From the NCBI GenBank assembly GCA_900155495.1, contig FTLJ01000171.1:1-64000 (forward strand): a DNA stretch of 64,000 bases. Direction: 5' to 3'. This document shows, piece after piece, positions 1 to 11,137 of this stretch (positions are counted from its first letter, which is position 1; every line of letters begins with the position of its first letter). Origin of the DNA: Porogramme epimiltina. Taxonomy: Eukaryota > Basidiomycota > Agaricomycetes > Polyporales > Polyporaceae. The notes under the pieces were generated by a model that saw only the letters and a list, made by a program, of their open reading frames with translations, did not search any database and had not been told where the DNA came from. Both the position numbers and the translations under genes were made by a program.

Positions 1-57
1 CCCCCCCTCTCCGCCTGCCCCGCCCGCACGCCCCCCGCCGTCCGCCAAACGACCGCC

Positions 58-758
58 ATGTCCGACCACGAAGCAGGGGGCATGCCCTCGGACGAGGACC
101 TCTCCCTCCCGAAGGCAACCGTCACGAAAATGATCCAAGGTGCGTCCGTGCCCCGCCCACCGCCCCCGCGCCAGCCCTCTCGCTCGCGTCTCCTCCAGGG
201 AGCTGATCGTCGCCGTGCGCCCGCGCAGAACTGCTCCCGAACGACCTGACGTGCGCGAAGGATACGCGAGATCTTGTCATTGAGTGCTGTGTAGGTGAAG
301 TCGCGCCCCGCTCCTCCCCTGCTCGCTCGCCGCGCGGCCCCTGATGCGCGTTCCGCTGCGGTAGAATTCATCCACCTGATCTCGTCCGAAGCGAATGAGA
401 TATGCGAGCAGGAGTCCAAGAAGACGATCGCACCCGAGCACATCATCTCCGCTCTCAAAGTGAGTCGCGCAATCGTTGTTCTTGGTCCACCGTTTTGAAC
501 ATGTGTTCACCACAGCGACTGGGGTTTGAGTCCTTCACGGCGGAAGTAGAGAGTGTATTGAAGGATCACAAGCAGCAGCAGAAGGTGTGTCATATTACTC
601 TCGACGATATGCAACAGGGTGTCTGACCAAGAGTGAAGGACCGGGAGAGGAAGGTCTCCAAGTTTGAGTCCTCTGGGTTGACGGAGGAAGAGCTGCTCGC
701 CCAGCAGCAGGCACTCTTCGCGCAGAGTCGTGAAAAGTTCCGCACCACACAACAATGA
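58..758 (+). CDS. Negative cofactor 2 subunit beta (Dr1 histone-fold repressor)
   Basis: NC2-beta pairs with NC2-alpha through a histone fold, binds TBP on promoters and blocks TFIIA/TFIIB entry in the nucleus. Five exons by eye: 58-139, 229-294, 365-459, 516-586 and 632-758, giving 146 aa. Residues about 14-90 form the histone fold, with SLPKATVTKMI, then LLPNDLTCAKDTRDLVIECC, then FIHLISSEANEICEQESKKT, all typical of Dr1. The C-terminal tail ends in a Gln-rich stretch (LLAQQQALFAQ). The start is the first ATG in a good position and gives the normal Dr1 N-terminus. The last donor is ambiguous (GT|GTGT), and I chose the one that keeps the frame. Only 57 bases lie upstream, so its promoter is outside the window. 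Confidence 0.93.
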
Positions 759-1010
759 ACATTTCGTACTCTTCGCGACGATGCTGTTTCAAATCTCATC
801 CCCCGAGTACCGCTTCGCGCCCGCCAGAGCATCGCTCTATCGGCCTCCGTTACGACACCTTGATGTATAAGAAGGCGCCAACCGATTCCTTGCCTCCACC
901 TCCATTCGTGTATTATCACCGCGGAATATGCGATTGCCCAGAGTTCACGCATTACAATTACTCCTTGTCACTATGTGTAATTTGCCCCTGATTTATTCAC
1001 TTTGTATCTT

Positions 1011-2448
1011 TCATGATAGACGATCCTGTAATGCTCGCAGCCTCCGCTGAGGCAAGTCGCCGTTCCACTGTTCGATGTAACCTCCGGAATCGTCGGTACT
1101 TCGAATGAAATGTGGTAAACCTTCTTGCTCGATTACAAATGATGCTGAGACCGATGCATAGAGTGTTGCTGGAATGGGCATCGTGTCAGCATACCAGATA
1201 GGTTGCGCAAGATCCACTACACACCTTCGTATACATCACCATTGCTCAACACAAGCCCGGCTCCCAAGCCACCTAGGAAGCTATTGCCGGCACCTGTGGT
1301 GAATAGATGTTAGCGATGCGGATATAGCTAGCATTTTGCTCGACTGACCGGTCACATCGACGACCTTGTTGGCATCGTTCTCTGTCCAAAAGGCATCCAC
1401 CCATTTGCACGGTGTTCTCCTAGTGCCGACACATGCTCCCATGGCACCACTTCGGATCACTACCGATCCGGTTCCGTCTGGTCCCACGCCAATGTCAAGA
1501 AAGCGACGACATGCTTCTTCTACCAGCTCCCTGGTGGGTTCCGTAGGCATCGAAAGGAGCGATAGCGCTTCCTCTGCATTCGGGCTGGGAGGAACCCCTT
1601 CAGCACGTCTGTCGACGTTACCGTAAGGCGATACTGCTCACCTTAGAATGGAAATGTCTGGAAGTACCGCTTGGAGAGCGGGGAGCTCTTCAGGAACACA
1701 CCGATCCTATTTTTCTACACGTCAGGCATTTGATCCCCGACCTGTCATACGTAGAATAGACGTACGGGGATGGGTTCATACACTGTAGTCGGATGCCACG
1801 CCTCCTGGAGCTTCACGTCGGAGATGATGGCAGCGGCCCGTGTGGGCGAGCATATAAAGTGGAGGATCCGCGGCCGCGACAGCTTGGTGTCTGCCAAGTC
1901 ACGGGGAGTGATGCGCAGGCGCGGGGTAAGATACTCAAACCTGCCCATGCCTCGGTCCGTGAGCGTGGACGGCTTGCCACAGCTGGATGGCTCACCCTCT
2001 GTGCTCCCCGGTGTACGCATTCAATGCACGAGTGGTTCCGCGGTTTGGATCGTCGCGGTAAAGCCACATGTCCGCACCGTACATATCCAGAGCCTCTTGA
2101 ATATGTGCCGGAAAATCGTGCCCCCTGTCTATGATCATCCCCACATTTGAAGCTGGGAGCCTATGCGCCGTGTACCATGGTGAGAAGGAGATCGAGGCAT
2201 AGCACACAGGGTACTCACCAAATACGTGCCCCTATTGAAGCATACGTCCCGCCACCACCAATCTGGACCAAGGTCAGAGTTGTATAGCTTCGGAAGTTCG
2301 AGCGACCATTCAATCGCTTAGGGCTCACCTGCGCAGCCATGCTTTTCCCAGTAGGGTTTCCTTTCTCGTCTGCGAACGAGAATTCGTCTATGATGAACAT
2401 CCCAATAGAGACGAACTGCCTGGTCGTATGACTGCTGCTGGATGTCAT
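1011..2448 (-). CDS. MAK32-type PfkB-fold carbohydrate kinase-like protein
   Basis: The protein has a ribokinase/PfkB fold similar to yeast Mak32, which is known for supporting maintenance of the L-A dsRNA element; its substrate is unknown. The N-terminus reads FVSIGMFIIDEF and is followed by the PfkB glycine motif IGGGGTYASIGARIW. The C-terminal anion-hole region reads VVDVTGAGNSFLGG, so the position of the usual catalytic Asp (GAGD) is Asn. The last exon continues ATLYASVSASFVIEQEGLP and ends in a Leu/Arg-rich tail. I place the start at the ATG of MTSSSSH. An in-frame ATG at 2655 would add 69 residues without family resemblance. Intron 2263-2328 is 66 nt with no stop in frame. The gene is divergent from the PPTase gene at 2840. 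Confidence 0.85.
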
Positions 2449-2839
2449 GGTGTCTACCTCTTCCACCGATGGACGTCTTGGATGTTCGTATGCGGGCTGC
2501 GGCAGGTAGAACCGGATGTCATAATAGTAGCAGCGCTGGATAAGATAGCGGTCAAACCCGAGTCTCGAATGAAGTAACCGATCTCGATCTTTCCGGCCGA
2601 TTGAATCTCGGGGTGCAACGGGCGTCTGCTCTCCTTGCGTCTTACTTTCAATCATTGACTCCTCCTGGCTCGAAAGGCGCGTTGGGTAATTTTGTAAGCC
2701 GCCGCATCCAACGATAAAAATAAAAGCCTAAGTTTTATAGAGATAGGAAAGCCTTTCACGCAGATATAACCCTATACCCTTCAACATTGGGGGCTAGATT
2801 CTGACTTGTGGTATCACACCGACGTCATAGAAAGCAATC
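2449..2839. promoter_or_regulatory. Divergent intergenic region, MAK32-like / PPTase
   Basis: This 391-nt gap lies between two head-to-head starts. The part nearest the minus-strand gene stays open in its frame and could be 5' UTR or an N-terminal extension. The part from about 2690 is AT-rich (a run like cgataaaaataaaagcc). I see no clear TATA box at a canonical distance from either ATG. Confidence 0.4.
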
Positions 2840-3890
2840 ATGGACAAGGAGGTCCGTGTCGTTATGCTTGATACGACAGCCGTCAAAGACCTCGAAGAGG
2901 TGAGAATTCCAATGTGTACGCTACATCTTTTGGCTTTACTAACTTCTGCAGCTCTACCAAGAGGCATTGACTCTTGTCGACCCCGATTCTAGGGATCATT
3001 TGCAGAAGTATTATCATCGTGTTGACAGCATTCGTATGTTCCTCTTTCGTTGGTGATCGCGATTCTGACCCCCTTTTTGTAGGTGGGCTCATAGGGCGAC
3101 TACTTCCTCGACGGCTACTGAAAGAAAAGGGCGTGCCGATGGCGCATATGTCGTTTTCGCAGACAGCTGCTCGTAAACCATATATTGCAAGTCATGATGA
3201 CCTTCCAGGTCTCGGGGAAAGAAGGTCTAATTGACGTGCATACAGACTACCGCTCTCGACTCGCCCATCGGATATAACATAACTCATGACAACGGTGTTG
3301 TTGCTATGGCGTTCAGCAGCGGAGACGCTCTCTATCCGGATCCCCCAGCATACCGGATCGGTGTCGACGTCATGCTTCTACAATTGCCCAAACGCGACAC
3401 ATTCCCTGGGTTTGTGGAAATATTTAGTGAACAGGTGGGCCTATGATGCGGCTGAGCTTATGTATTCTTATGTTCTTTCACACAGCTCACGGCACTGGAA
3501 CACGACATACTCCTCCCTCCTGCGCCGTCCCCACCGTTGGCGCTCAAGGAGCAACTTCGTCGATTCTTTCTCATTTGGACGCTCAAGGAAGCATACACAA
3601 AAGCGCTTGGGCTTGGGATGGGCTTTGATTTCAGCAGGATCGAATATGATGTGCCAAACGACACGGTGCGGATAGACGGATCTGAGCCTCGTGGATGGGA
3701 GTTCACCCGTTTTGGATTGTACAACGAGGTGCATGGACGAAACACAGAGGAATATGTCGGTGTTATAGCGAGATACACGGGGGGTGAGACCGTATCAAAG
3801 GTGCAGGCACAGTCTACGGATGGATGGTTAAAGGTGTACGACGCTAAAGTCTTCATACAAGAATCGATTAGCGAGCTTGGAACCGCATAG
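2840..3890 (+). CDS. 4'-phosphopantetheinyl transferase, Sfp/Lys5/AASDHPPT type
   Basis: The enzyme moves phosphopantetheine from CoA to carrier domains. The fungal cytosolic member activates alpha-aminoadipate reductase (lysine synthesis) and, where present, polyketide and peptide synthases. Four introns by eye. N-terminal half: GLIGRLLPRRLLKEKGVPM, then SPIGYNITHDNGVVAMAF. Metal-binding motif GVDVMLLQLP lies near the middle. C-terminal motif FFLIWTLKEAYTKALGLG corresponds to the family W-x-x-KE-A-x-x-K signature, supplying the Mg/CoA-binding Glu and Lys. The last exon (to a TAG at 3888-3890) is a conserved-looking beta-rich tail. It starts at the ATG of MDKEVRVVML. A second, AcpS-type PPTase lies 5 kb away. 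LYS12 of the same lysine pathway is at 42.5 kb. Confidence 0.9.
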
Positions 3891-4201
3891 TGCCGTCTCG
3901 TATATACGCATATATTTCGTCATTTTAGCGTGCTATGTGGGCAGTCTCCCGAAGTGACCGAAGGCGCATGGGGTTGCATGCTTGTGCAGGAGGCACGAAC
4001 CTGAGAACCTTCCAAACGGGGGACTACACGGGGCGCGTGTGATGGCTGCGCTTGCCGAGGACCCCCACTCACGTAGCCGCCCGTTTGCACCATCTCTCAT
4101 CCGCAATCTCTCTCACTGGCTTTGCAGAGTCCCCTCTGCCCTGCCGCCGCCGCCTCTGGTATCCTCGTCAACGCCCTCACTCGGTCACTCGGTCCTCAGT
4201 T
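3891..4201. other. Intergenic region, PPTase to IVY1-like gene
   Basis: This 311-nt gap lies between two genes on the same strand. It holds the 3' region of the PPTase gene and a pyrimidine-rich leader (ctctctcac, ccgccgccgcc) just before the next start. No RNA gene or repeat is visible. Confidence 0.4.
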
Positions 4202-6017
4202 ATGCCTCGCGTACGCTCTCTCCGCACTCAAGCCCTCTCGCCCAAGCGCGATATATCTCCCGGTCCCCCTTCGCCCACTTTCACCGAAACTACGAACGCT
4301 TCAGTACTCGACTTTGGTCCTGGAGGCCCCGAAAAGATTATTACTCGCGCGAACCTCAAAGCTAGCTTACAATCGTACGACGACGTGAGCATACGCACCA
4401 CGGACTCCTAAAGGAATGCGGCTCAAGTCTGGTCTTATCTCTATCCCAGCTTCTAAGCAAATGCGCGGCATACCGCGCTGCACTTCTGAACATGGCGAAG
4501 GCGACAGCGGGTTTTGCGGACGCCATGGAGGCTTGCTCAGGGTACGTTGCCTTGCCTCCCCCATTACGTACGCTAACCCTACTTGTAGACTTAAGGGCCC
4601 GACGTACGAGTCGGGGACGAGGATACAAGCCGCGGCAGGCCTGCACCACCTAATGGGCAATCACTTCCACGTCATGGTAGGCTTGCCACTGGCCTCTTCA
4701 CAGACACGCGGTCCTGACTGCGGACCGTAGGCCGAAACGCTCGACAAGCAGTTTGAGAAGCCGCTCAGGCAGCACATGGAGAACTATCGCCATGTTGTCA
4801 CGGTGAGTTCGTTTATTCGGAAAAATTCAACTATAGGCACGAACACCTCCTTCGTTAGGAACGGTCAAACTCGTATGAGAAAGCTCTCAGGGAGAAGAGC
4901 AAGATTATTCGTCAAACCGAGATGGGCAACATGAAACAGAAGGGTAGAAGTGAGTGTGCTCCGCCCATGTATGCGCACCCTCTTATTTGGCATCCAGATC
5001 TTCAAACCTTCCGCGAAGCGTTGGCCGTTTTGCAGCGGCAAGTCGATGATCTTGATGAGCTGAAGGCAAGGCATTACCAAGAAATTGTTGAGCACGAGGA
5101 GGAGGTTTGGGACTTTGTGCAAGGGAAGGTCTGCTTGGTTGTGCGGTCGACGTTGGACGTCTTTGATAGGCTGACCGCGAAGGCGTGCGTCCTGATCTTT
5201 AGTCCTCGCCGTATAATGTCTAATCTTCAGAGTCCTCAGCTCCGACCCAGTAATAGAGCCCATGCTTCAAACGATACCCGATCCCTTTGACTCCTACGGC
5301 CCACCACCCGCCGAGGATCAAATTTTCACCATCCTTCCTCCCCTCTCCGTCATAGCCAACCCCTCATCAGCTCCCAGCCCCCTTAGCGCCTCTACCCCCG
5401 AGCTCGAGAGCAGTGACGGCCTCCCTTCAAGCAAGAACTCGTGGTCGAGCACTGGCGGCTTCTTCCCGGACACTGCCGCTGCCTGGGCCGACGTCCCCTC
5501 CTCCCCACCACATGGCTCGAACCCCGGTTCAGGAGCAACCTCCCCCTCCCGCTCCGCTTCGCCTCCGGCGGCCGTGCGTGCGACCGCCCTAAGCAAGCGG
5601 CATTCTCACCCCGCTCCCTCGTCTTCGTTCACACACCAGTCGCGCAAGTCCGAGTCCAAGCTTCGCAGCGTGCTCGCCGTGCTCGACGAAGAGGCGTCCA
5701 GCACCCGCGGACGACAGGGCGCGAACGGCACGAACTCGGGTGACAGCGGGCATCCTCGAAGCGTGTCTGCGGTGGAAACGGGTGCGAACGGGAAAGCGCC
5801 AGACCTTGGCGAGTCTGGTGCGGACATATGGGCGAGCAAGCTTCCGACCGTCCCTGGAGAAAGCGGTGGTGGCGTGGAAGACACTACGCCGCGCAATACG
5901 ATGCGGGCGCGGACGCCCACCCCGGGGATTCCGTCATTCGAGAGCCCATTCCCAGAGCGAAGCCGGAGCCCCCAATCGGATGACACTGCGATACCTTCAC
6001 CGGTCGCCTCTCCATGA
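4202..6017 (+). CDS. IVY1-like BAR-domain protein with disordered C-terminal tail
   Basis: Yeast Ivy1 is an inverse-BAR phospholipid-binding protein of the vacuole that contacts Ypt7 and Vps33. I assign this family from the arrangement, not from a search. A short disordered N-terminus (phospho-type SP and TP sites) precedes a long helical region of about 230 residues: LKASLQSYDD, KCAAYRAALLNMAKATAGFADAMEA, ERSNSYEKALREKSKIIRQTE, and FREALAVLQRQVDDLDELKARHYQEIVEHEEEVWDFV. It ends with VFDRLTAKA and DPVIEPMLQTIPDPFDSYG. The last about 240 residues are Ser/Pro-rich and disordered. Six exons by eye. The first donor (4387) joins best to the acceptor before CTTCTAAGC, because shorter options give introns under 40 nt. 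What else it could be: another F/I-BAR-type membrane protein. Confidence 0.65.
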
Positions 6018-6348
6018 CGTTAACGACACCTCTACGACGGACTCATTTCTCCTGTTCATACATCCCTGCGATACCTTGAACACACCTTCGAGAGCTTCGC
6101 TCCGACCCCTTCGCGCGTTCATTCGCCCCGACATGCTCTAGGCTTCTTTCTTGCCCTGCTGTCGGCCGGCAACACTTGATCACGTCCGTGGACGCTTTCC
6201 TGTAGTCACACGTTTCACGTATCGTTTTGCGATCGCACTCCTATGTATATATGCGCTATAATTTACTGCCTAGTGCGTCTTGTATTATCGAGTGAGCTGG
6301 AGCAACGATATGATCATTAAATCAAAGTATCCGGTATGAACTAGTGGT
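6018..6348. other. Convergent 3' region, IVY1-like / mitochondrial AspRS
   Basis: This 331-nt stretch lies between two stop codons that face each other. It is moderately AT-rich near 6240-6340 (tatgtatatatgcgctataattt), as expected of polyadenylation regions. No gene is visible. Confidence 0.4.
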
Positions 6349-8885
6349 CTACGTTGACCGCGCACGCAATGCGTACTGCGCGAGGACCTCGTCGGTCGAC
6401 GGGGATGGACTCTTGAATAGAAGGTCCGTGCCAGCGGCGGTCTTGGGGAACGCAATGACGTCCCTAATGGACGCGGCGTGGCAGAGGACGGCCATGAGGC
6501 GATCGAAACCTAGACGAAGTGTTACCCCAAGGGGCTCATGCAAAAAGTAAGTGGACTGACCAAAGGCGAACCCGCCGTGTGGTGGTGCACCATATCGCAG
6601 GGCAGTCAGGAGATGCTCGAAAGAGCGGGTCTCCTTCTCGTCCAGCTGCAGGATTTTCTCAAGTACCCACCGCTGCATCGCGGCATCGTGTATCCTGACA
6701 GAACCGCCGCCAATTTCGACGCCGTTCAATACCAAGTCGTAGTGCTGTCCGCGGACCTGCAGGGGTGAACGTCAACGTCAGTGACGAGTAAAACGACAAG
6801 CAAGAGCAAGCTACCTCTTCAACATCATTCGCAAGCAGCTTTTCGACATCCTCGTGCATCGGGGCTGTGAATGGATGGTGCGAACTGCTCCAACGGCCGT
6901 GCGCCAAGAACTCCTTGTCCTCGTCAGCGCGAGTGAAGAGCGGGAACTCGGTCACCCAGAGGAACTCGCGTTTTCCGTCGAGGTTGAGGTCCTTCCTGCG
7001 CTGCGCAGCTTCTGAAAGGGCGAGTCGAAGACGTCCTAACGGTGTCCAGCCCCCCTGGATATACGGAAAGTTTATGAGCTGCGGAAGACGGCTTGGAGGT
7101 GAAGTATGACGCACCTCGGGTCGTCTGGGTCGCCTAGAAAGCCAGACGGTACCACCTTCATGCAAGCCAAGTGTCCGGTAAACATCTGTGGGGTCCAGTG
7201 CCACATCAGTCGTGGGGAGTAGATCCCTTACGAGCCCAACTTGTTTGAGCCATTCAGAGTCCGTCTCTCTTGTGAGCGATATGCGCTCAACCCCTGTAGG
7301 ATCTTGCACTTCATCAACGGCACCATGAAAGGCTTCGTGTTGCCACTGAGGCTTTATGGCAATCGCTTCCATAATCTCGCCTCTGGACTCCAGTGCAGCC
7401 CGAAGAGGGGCGGGCAGAACAGATGTGATGTCCACGATCTATCAGCCGGTCAGCTATCTATTGCCGTGTGCATGGACAGCTTCTTACCTCCAGTCCGAAT
7501 CTCAAGTCCGGCTTGTCAGAACCGTATCTTCGCATCGCCTCGTTGTAGGTCATAACCCTGAACCGATCTTCCAGTTTGACGTGTGCCACTTTGTTCCAGA
7601 CCTTGCGAATGATCCTCTCGACGACATCGCGAACTTCTACCCCACCAATACGCCATGGGTCAAACGAGCTAGAAGATCCCCAACTAACCCAGCCCATCTC
7701 GAGATCCACTTGTGTGAATTCAGGCTGCCTATCCTTTCGTCCATCCTCGTCTCTGAAACATCGAGCGAACTGGAAGTAACGGTCAACGGCGCCCGACACG
7801 ACCAAAAGCTGCTTGGGCTGCTGGGGTGACTGAGACAATGCGTAGAATGCTGGCTGTGCAGTGCCTTCGGAAGTTTGCTTGACCCGTGTAGGGACGAGGT
7901 ATTCTCTGGCGCCTTCAGGCGTTGAATTCAGTAGCATCGGTGTTTCGACCTCTGTGAAACCTGCGTAGCGAAATGAGTCACGGGTTCGGGGTCGTAAACG
8001 AGCTGCAAGCAGACCTTCCTCGCGCAGCGTATCTCTAATGAGATACGCGACATCGCTGCGCGTCCGCAGATTTTCAGTTAATTCATGCCGGCGCAGATCG
8101 AGATATCTATACCGAAGCCTTAGGTCTTCGTTTGCCTGATTGCATCATCTAAATCGAAATTTCGATCGAGACCATAGCTAGATACGCACTAGGTTCTCAT
8201 TGTCAAAAGGCATGAAGGGCATATTGCGGTCCGCGGGATTCAAGAGGATGAATGACTTGACTGCCACCTCTATGTCGCCGGAAAATCGCTAGCCGCATAT
8301 GAGCGTCGGCTTGGACAGACAGACACGAAAACATACCAACCGTCGCTGAGATTCGGGACGCGCTGACACCACTCCTTTCACGAGCACCGTAGACTCTTCA
8401 GGAATATTGCGCATAGCAGTAAGAGTTTCTGCCCCGCACACGCGAGTGTCCGAGATAAGTTGTGTTGTACCGGAGGCGTCACGAAGATCGAAGAACGAGA
8501 GATTCTTTCCCATCTTTCTAAAGATGTGGCATTGAAGTTATGTTCACGAGCGAATCCTTGTTATAAGAACTTACCCTTTGGGCACCAACCATCCCGTCAA
8601 CACAACCTCCTTGTTCACATCACTCAATCCCAGGTCGCCGCACTTGTGCGTCCGTGGTGGGAATGGCCCTGTGCCGCCCATTGAGACGGATTATATGCAA
8701 TAGCAGAGACGAAACGTACCGTTGTGCCCCACCAGTACAGGCCGCCCGTCATTTGAGCGAGCAGCCCGAGTGCCATGAAACAACGCTGCCTGATTTCTGG
8801 GACATCTCTGGAAAGTTGAGTGCAATAGAGAGAGAGACGTGACACCGCGAGTGCGAGAGGCGAGGCGGCCACTCCGCGAAAGCAT
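6349..8885 (-). CDS. Mitochondrial aspartyl-tRNA synthetase (class IIb, bacterial type)
   Basis: The enzyme charges mitochondrial tRNA-Asp. An Arg-rich presequence (MLSRSGRLASRTRG) is followed by the OB-fold anticodon domain: RTHKCGDLGLSDVNKEVVLTGW, LSFFDLRDASGTTQLI. Next comes class II motif 1 with YRYLDLRR and TPMLLNSTPEGAREYLVP. Motif 2 reads YFQFARCFRDEDGRKDRQPEFTQ, including the flipping-loop Arg/Glu. A GAD-type insertion follows, then FTAPMHED, then VLNGVEIGGGSVRI. Motif 3 is GFDRLMAVLCHAASIRDVIAFPKT. It has at least six introns. The one at 6510-6560 splits the Gly of motif 3 and is 51 nt with no stop, so retention would insert 17 residues into the active site. The gene is divergent from the AcpS gene. 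Confidence 0.93.
6510..6560 (-). other. Stop-free 51-nt intron in AspRS motif 3
   Basis: It begins gtcagt and ends tctag on the minus strand. Removing it restores the class II motif 3 as FAFGFDRLMA. Keeping it leaves the frame open but breaks the motif with 17 extra residues. Confidence 0.8.
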
Positions 8886-9104
8886 GGTACACGGTTTTCC
8901 GGCTTTCGGGAAATGAGGGGTGACTATGCTAGCTAGTTCATAACTTGTGAGTAGGGGGAAGGAGAGGACGGACGAAGGCTAGACGCGTGACGCGGGGACG
9001 CGTTCCGCCTCGATCGGCCCGGGTTTCCTTGCAACTCAACTCGGCCGCCTACAGCCGCAGGTGTGTCCCTCAAACTCAACGACGATCACGCTCGCTGGTC
9101 TCCC
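8886..9104. promoter_or_regulatory. Shared divergent promoter, AspRS / AcpS
   Basis: This 219-nt head-to-head region lies between two genes of mitochondrial function. It contains two copies of ACGCGT (8983-8988 and 8998-9003) spaced 15 nt start to start. The hexamer matches the MluI cell-cycle box known from yeasts. That either gene uses it is inference. Confidence 0.45.
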
Positions 9105-9551
9105 ATGGGGATTCTTGGCATAGGCGTCGATGTACTCTATGTTCCTCGCATCCTAAGCCTCATGCAAAGGCAAGGAAACGCACGCTTTGCTCGTCGCATC
9201 CTCAGCGACAAAGAATATACCGTATGGAATGCCATTGCAACTGACGATGAAGTCAAACGAACAAGATATCTTGCTGTCCGGTATGTTGCTCTCGCGGTTG
9301 TTCAAATACTGGTTTGACCGGTTCCGTCCAGCTGGAGCATCAAGGAGGCTGTCTATAAAGCTGTCTTCCCTGTCTTTCGACCCACTTGGAAAGAGTTCAC
9401 CTACCACGCCCTATCCCAGGATGGCAAGCGCAAGCCATGGTTGGAATACCACCCACAGGTCCTAAATGATAGCATGTTGGGGAATATCCATGCCTCTGTT
9501 AGCCACGACGGAGATTATGTATTCACGACAGTCCTCGTCGAGAAATTATAG
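9105..9551 (+). CDS. Holo-[acyl-carrier-protein] synthase (AcpS-type PPTase, Ppt2-like)
   Basis: This is a small trimeric-type PPTase that attaches phosphopantetheine to acyl carrier protein. The fungal Ppt2 form acts on the mitochondrial ACP. Two exons with one intron after LAVR give about 130 aa. Motif 1 is GIGVDVLYVPRI, including the metal-binding Asp. Motif 2 is WSIKEAVYKAVFP with the catalytic-site Glu and Lys. The C-terminal part ends IHASVSHDGDYVFTTVLVEKL, typical of AcpS. The ATG at 9105 gives MGILGIGVDV. An upstream GTG-led extension is not needed. No strong presequence is visible on this start, so mitochondrial location rests on family knowledge. The stop lies 117 nt from the convergent IBA57 stop. 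Confidence 0.92.
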
Positions 9552-9668
9552 TCCCCGAATTTCTTACATGCCTTGCAGCGGCGGAGGCCGCATTCAAGAG
9601 AGTAGCCAAGTAGATTAGGTGATCGTAAATATATTACATGTCTGCCTACATCCGTCACTAGTATACCT

Positions 9669-11005
9669 CTATGTCTCCTCTGGAGGAGGCGGCTGTGGCC
9701 ACCAATCCGGCCAGTATGGCGTAACTTGCCACTTTTGCTCCCCGTCTCCCGCGATGATTGTAAATCTGGCCTTGCCTTGCTCAACAGCTTCTACCTGTTC
9801 AAGTCTTAGGAGAGCGAGCCCGATTCCTCGAGTTGAGCTAAGGAGCCGTCCTGTCCCTCGGGGTCGGACTCGTGGTGCGTCCTCACCCGTCTCAAGGATT
9901 TCGGGGCGGATATCCGATCCTGGCGTAATATCCGGGCCTCGTTCTTGCAGAATTTCCATAGCTGTTAGTCTATAGAGGAGTCAGTATAAATCAAAAAAGT
10001 CCAACTAGCGGAGACCTACGGTGTATCTGGCTTGTGCAGAACAACAGGTAATATTCGTTTCCTAAGTTGTCCTTTATGGTACGTGCGCACAGTCAACTCT
10101 TGGCCGACATAGCAGCCCTTCCTGAAGTCCACTTTGAATACGACGTACGTACGTCAGTTTGAATAGAGGGGTCACACTGGTGCGCGAGAACTCACATCCG
10201 CCCATGACGTCCATATTAGAGTCCATTGGAAAGGCCTGCTCGGGCGGGATATCAACTGAGCCTTCCGGTACGCCTCGTGACAAACGATGCAAGAGGTATG
10301 CCTCCGCGGATTCGACGTCATAGACCGATGCCAGCTCCGCTGCGTTGTGTAAAGACGTCATGGAGGTAAGAAGACCGAAATGGGGTGCTTACGGCGATCG
10401 CCCTTCCGCACCAGTAACCGCTCCCCCATCCCCACAGCCCTCCGGTCGCGTAGTACGCCCCGCTCCCAGCCCCATGGGAGTGCTTCGCTTTCGTGCCATG
10501 TGGGCTCGACGACGCCGCTCCGCGCGTAGGCCCACCGCCGTTCAAGGTCCCAATGCGACCTGGACTCGGTGGAGCCAAATGCCGCCCAAACGTCGTACTC
10601 TTCTGTAACCTCCCGGAGCTTCACTTTAGAGCGGAGTACGTGACGCTTTAGCATGGGCAGAAGGGGTGGGGCGTCGGATGAATGAGCATCGTATTCAATG
10701 AGATATCCGGGCCCGCCCTTGGGCGTGTCTTGTGCCCAAATAAAGACGTCATGGAGCACCCTTCCCTGCGTCGTGACAAGGTAAGCAAAGGCTGTGGTGT
10801 AACCGGGAAGTATACATACCTGCGCATTCAGAAATGCTGTATAGAAATGGCCACGACGAGGGTCCGCGGGGACGGAAGCCGCAGTCAAGCCGCTCAGGAA
10901 CTCGCCAGCCTGCGAGCCGGTAACCGCAATGAGAGCGCGATTGGGTACAGGCGCGACGGTGGGTTTCTGCCGCAGCAACGAGCGCAGAGCGCGCGGAAGC
11001 GGCAT
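9669..11005 (-). CDS. IBA57 mitochondrial iron-sulfur assembly protein (GcvT/YgfZ fold)
   Basis: IBA57 works with ISA1/ISA2 in the mitochondrial matrix to make [4Fe-4S] clusters. The N-terminus is a basic presequence ([15 protein letters not shown]). The folate-binding fold begins [20 protein letters not shown], followed by [12 protein letters not shown] and [22 protein letters not shown]. The family signature KGCYVGQEL is carried on the exon after 10200 ([25 protein letters not shown]). The tail is rich in Pro and Trp. Five exons by eye. Intron 10766-10819 is 54 nt and stop-free in frame. The start lies 132 nt from the divergent COA5 start. Confidence 0.93.
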
Positions 11006-11137
11006 TCCTCAGTCCGACAGCGAGGTTAGGTGGGTGTAGTGGGTGGAGCTGAGAAAGCAGCGATCGGTGAGAGGTCCGACGCGTTCACGGTGTCGCGCGC
11101 CGGCGCCTGCGAGTCGCGCTCCTTGCGACTACCACCC
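11006..11137. promoter_or_regulatory. Shared divergent promoter, IBA57 / COA5
   Basis: Only 132 nt separate the two ATG codons, so both transcripts must start inside this short GC-rich stretch or overlap at their 5' ends. No TATA box is visible. Confidence 0.5.
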
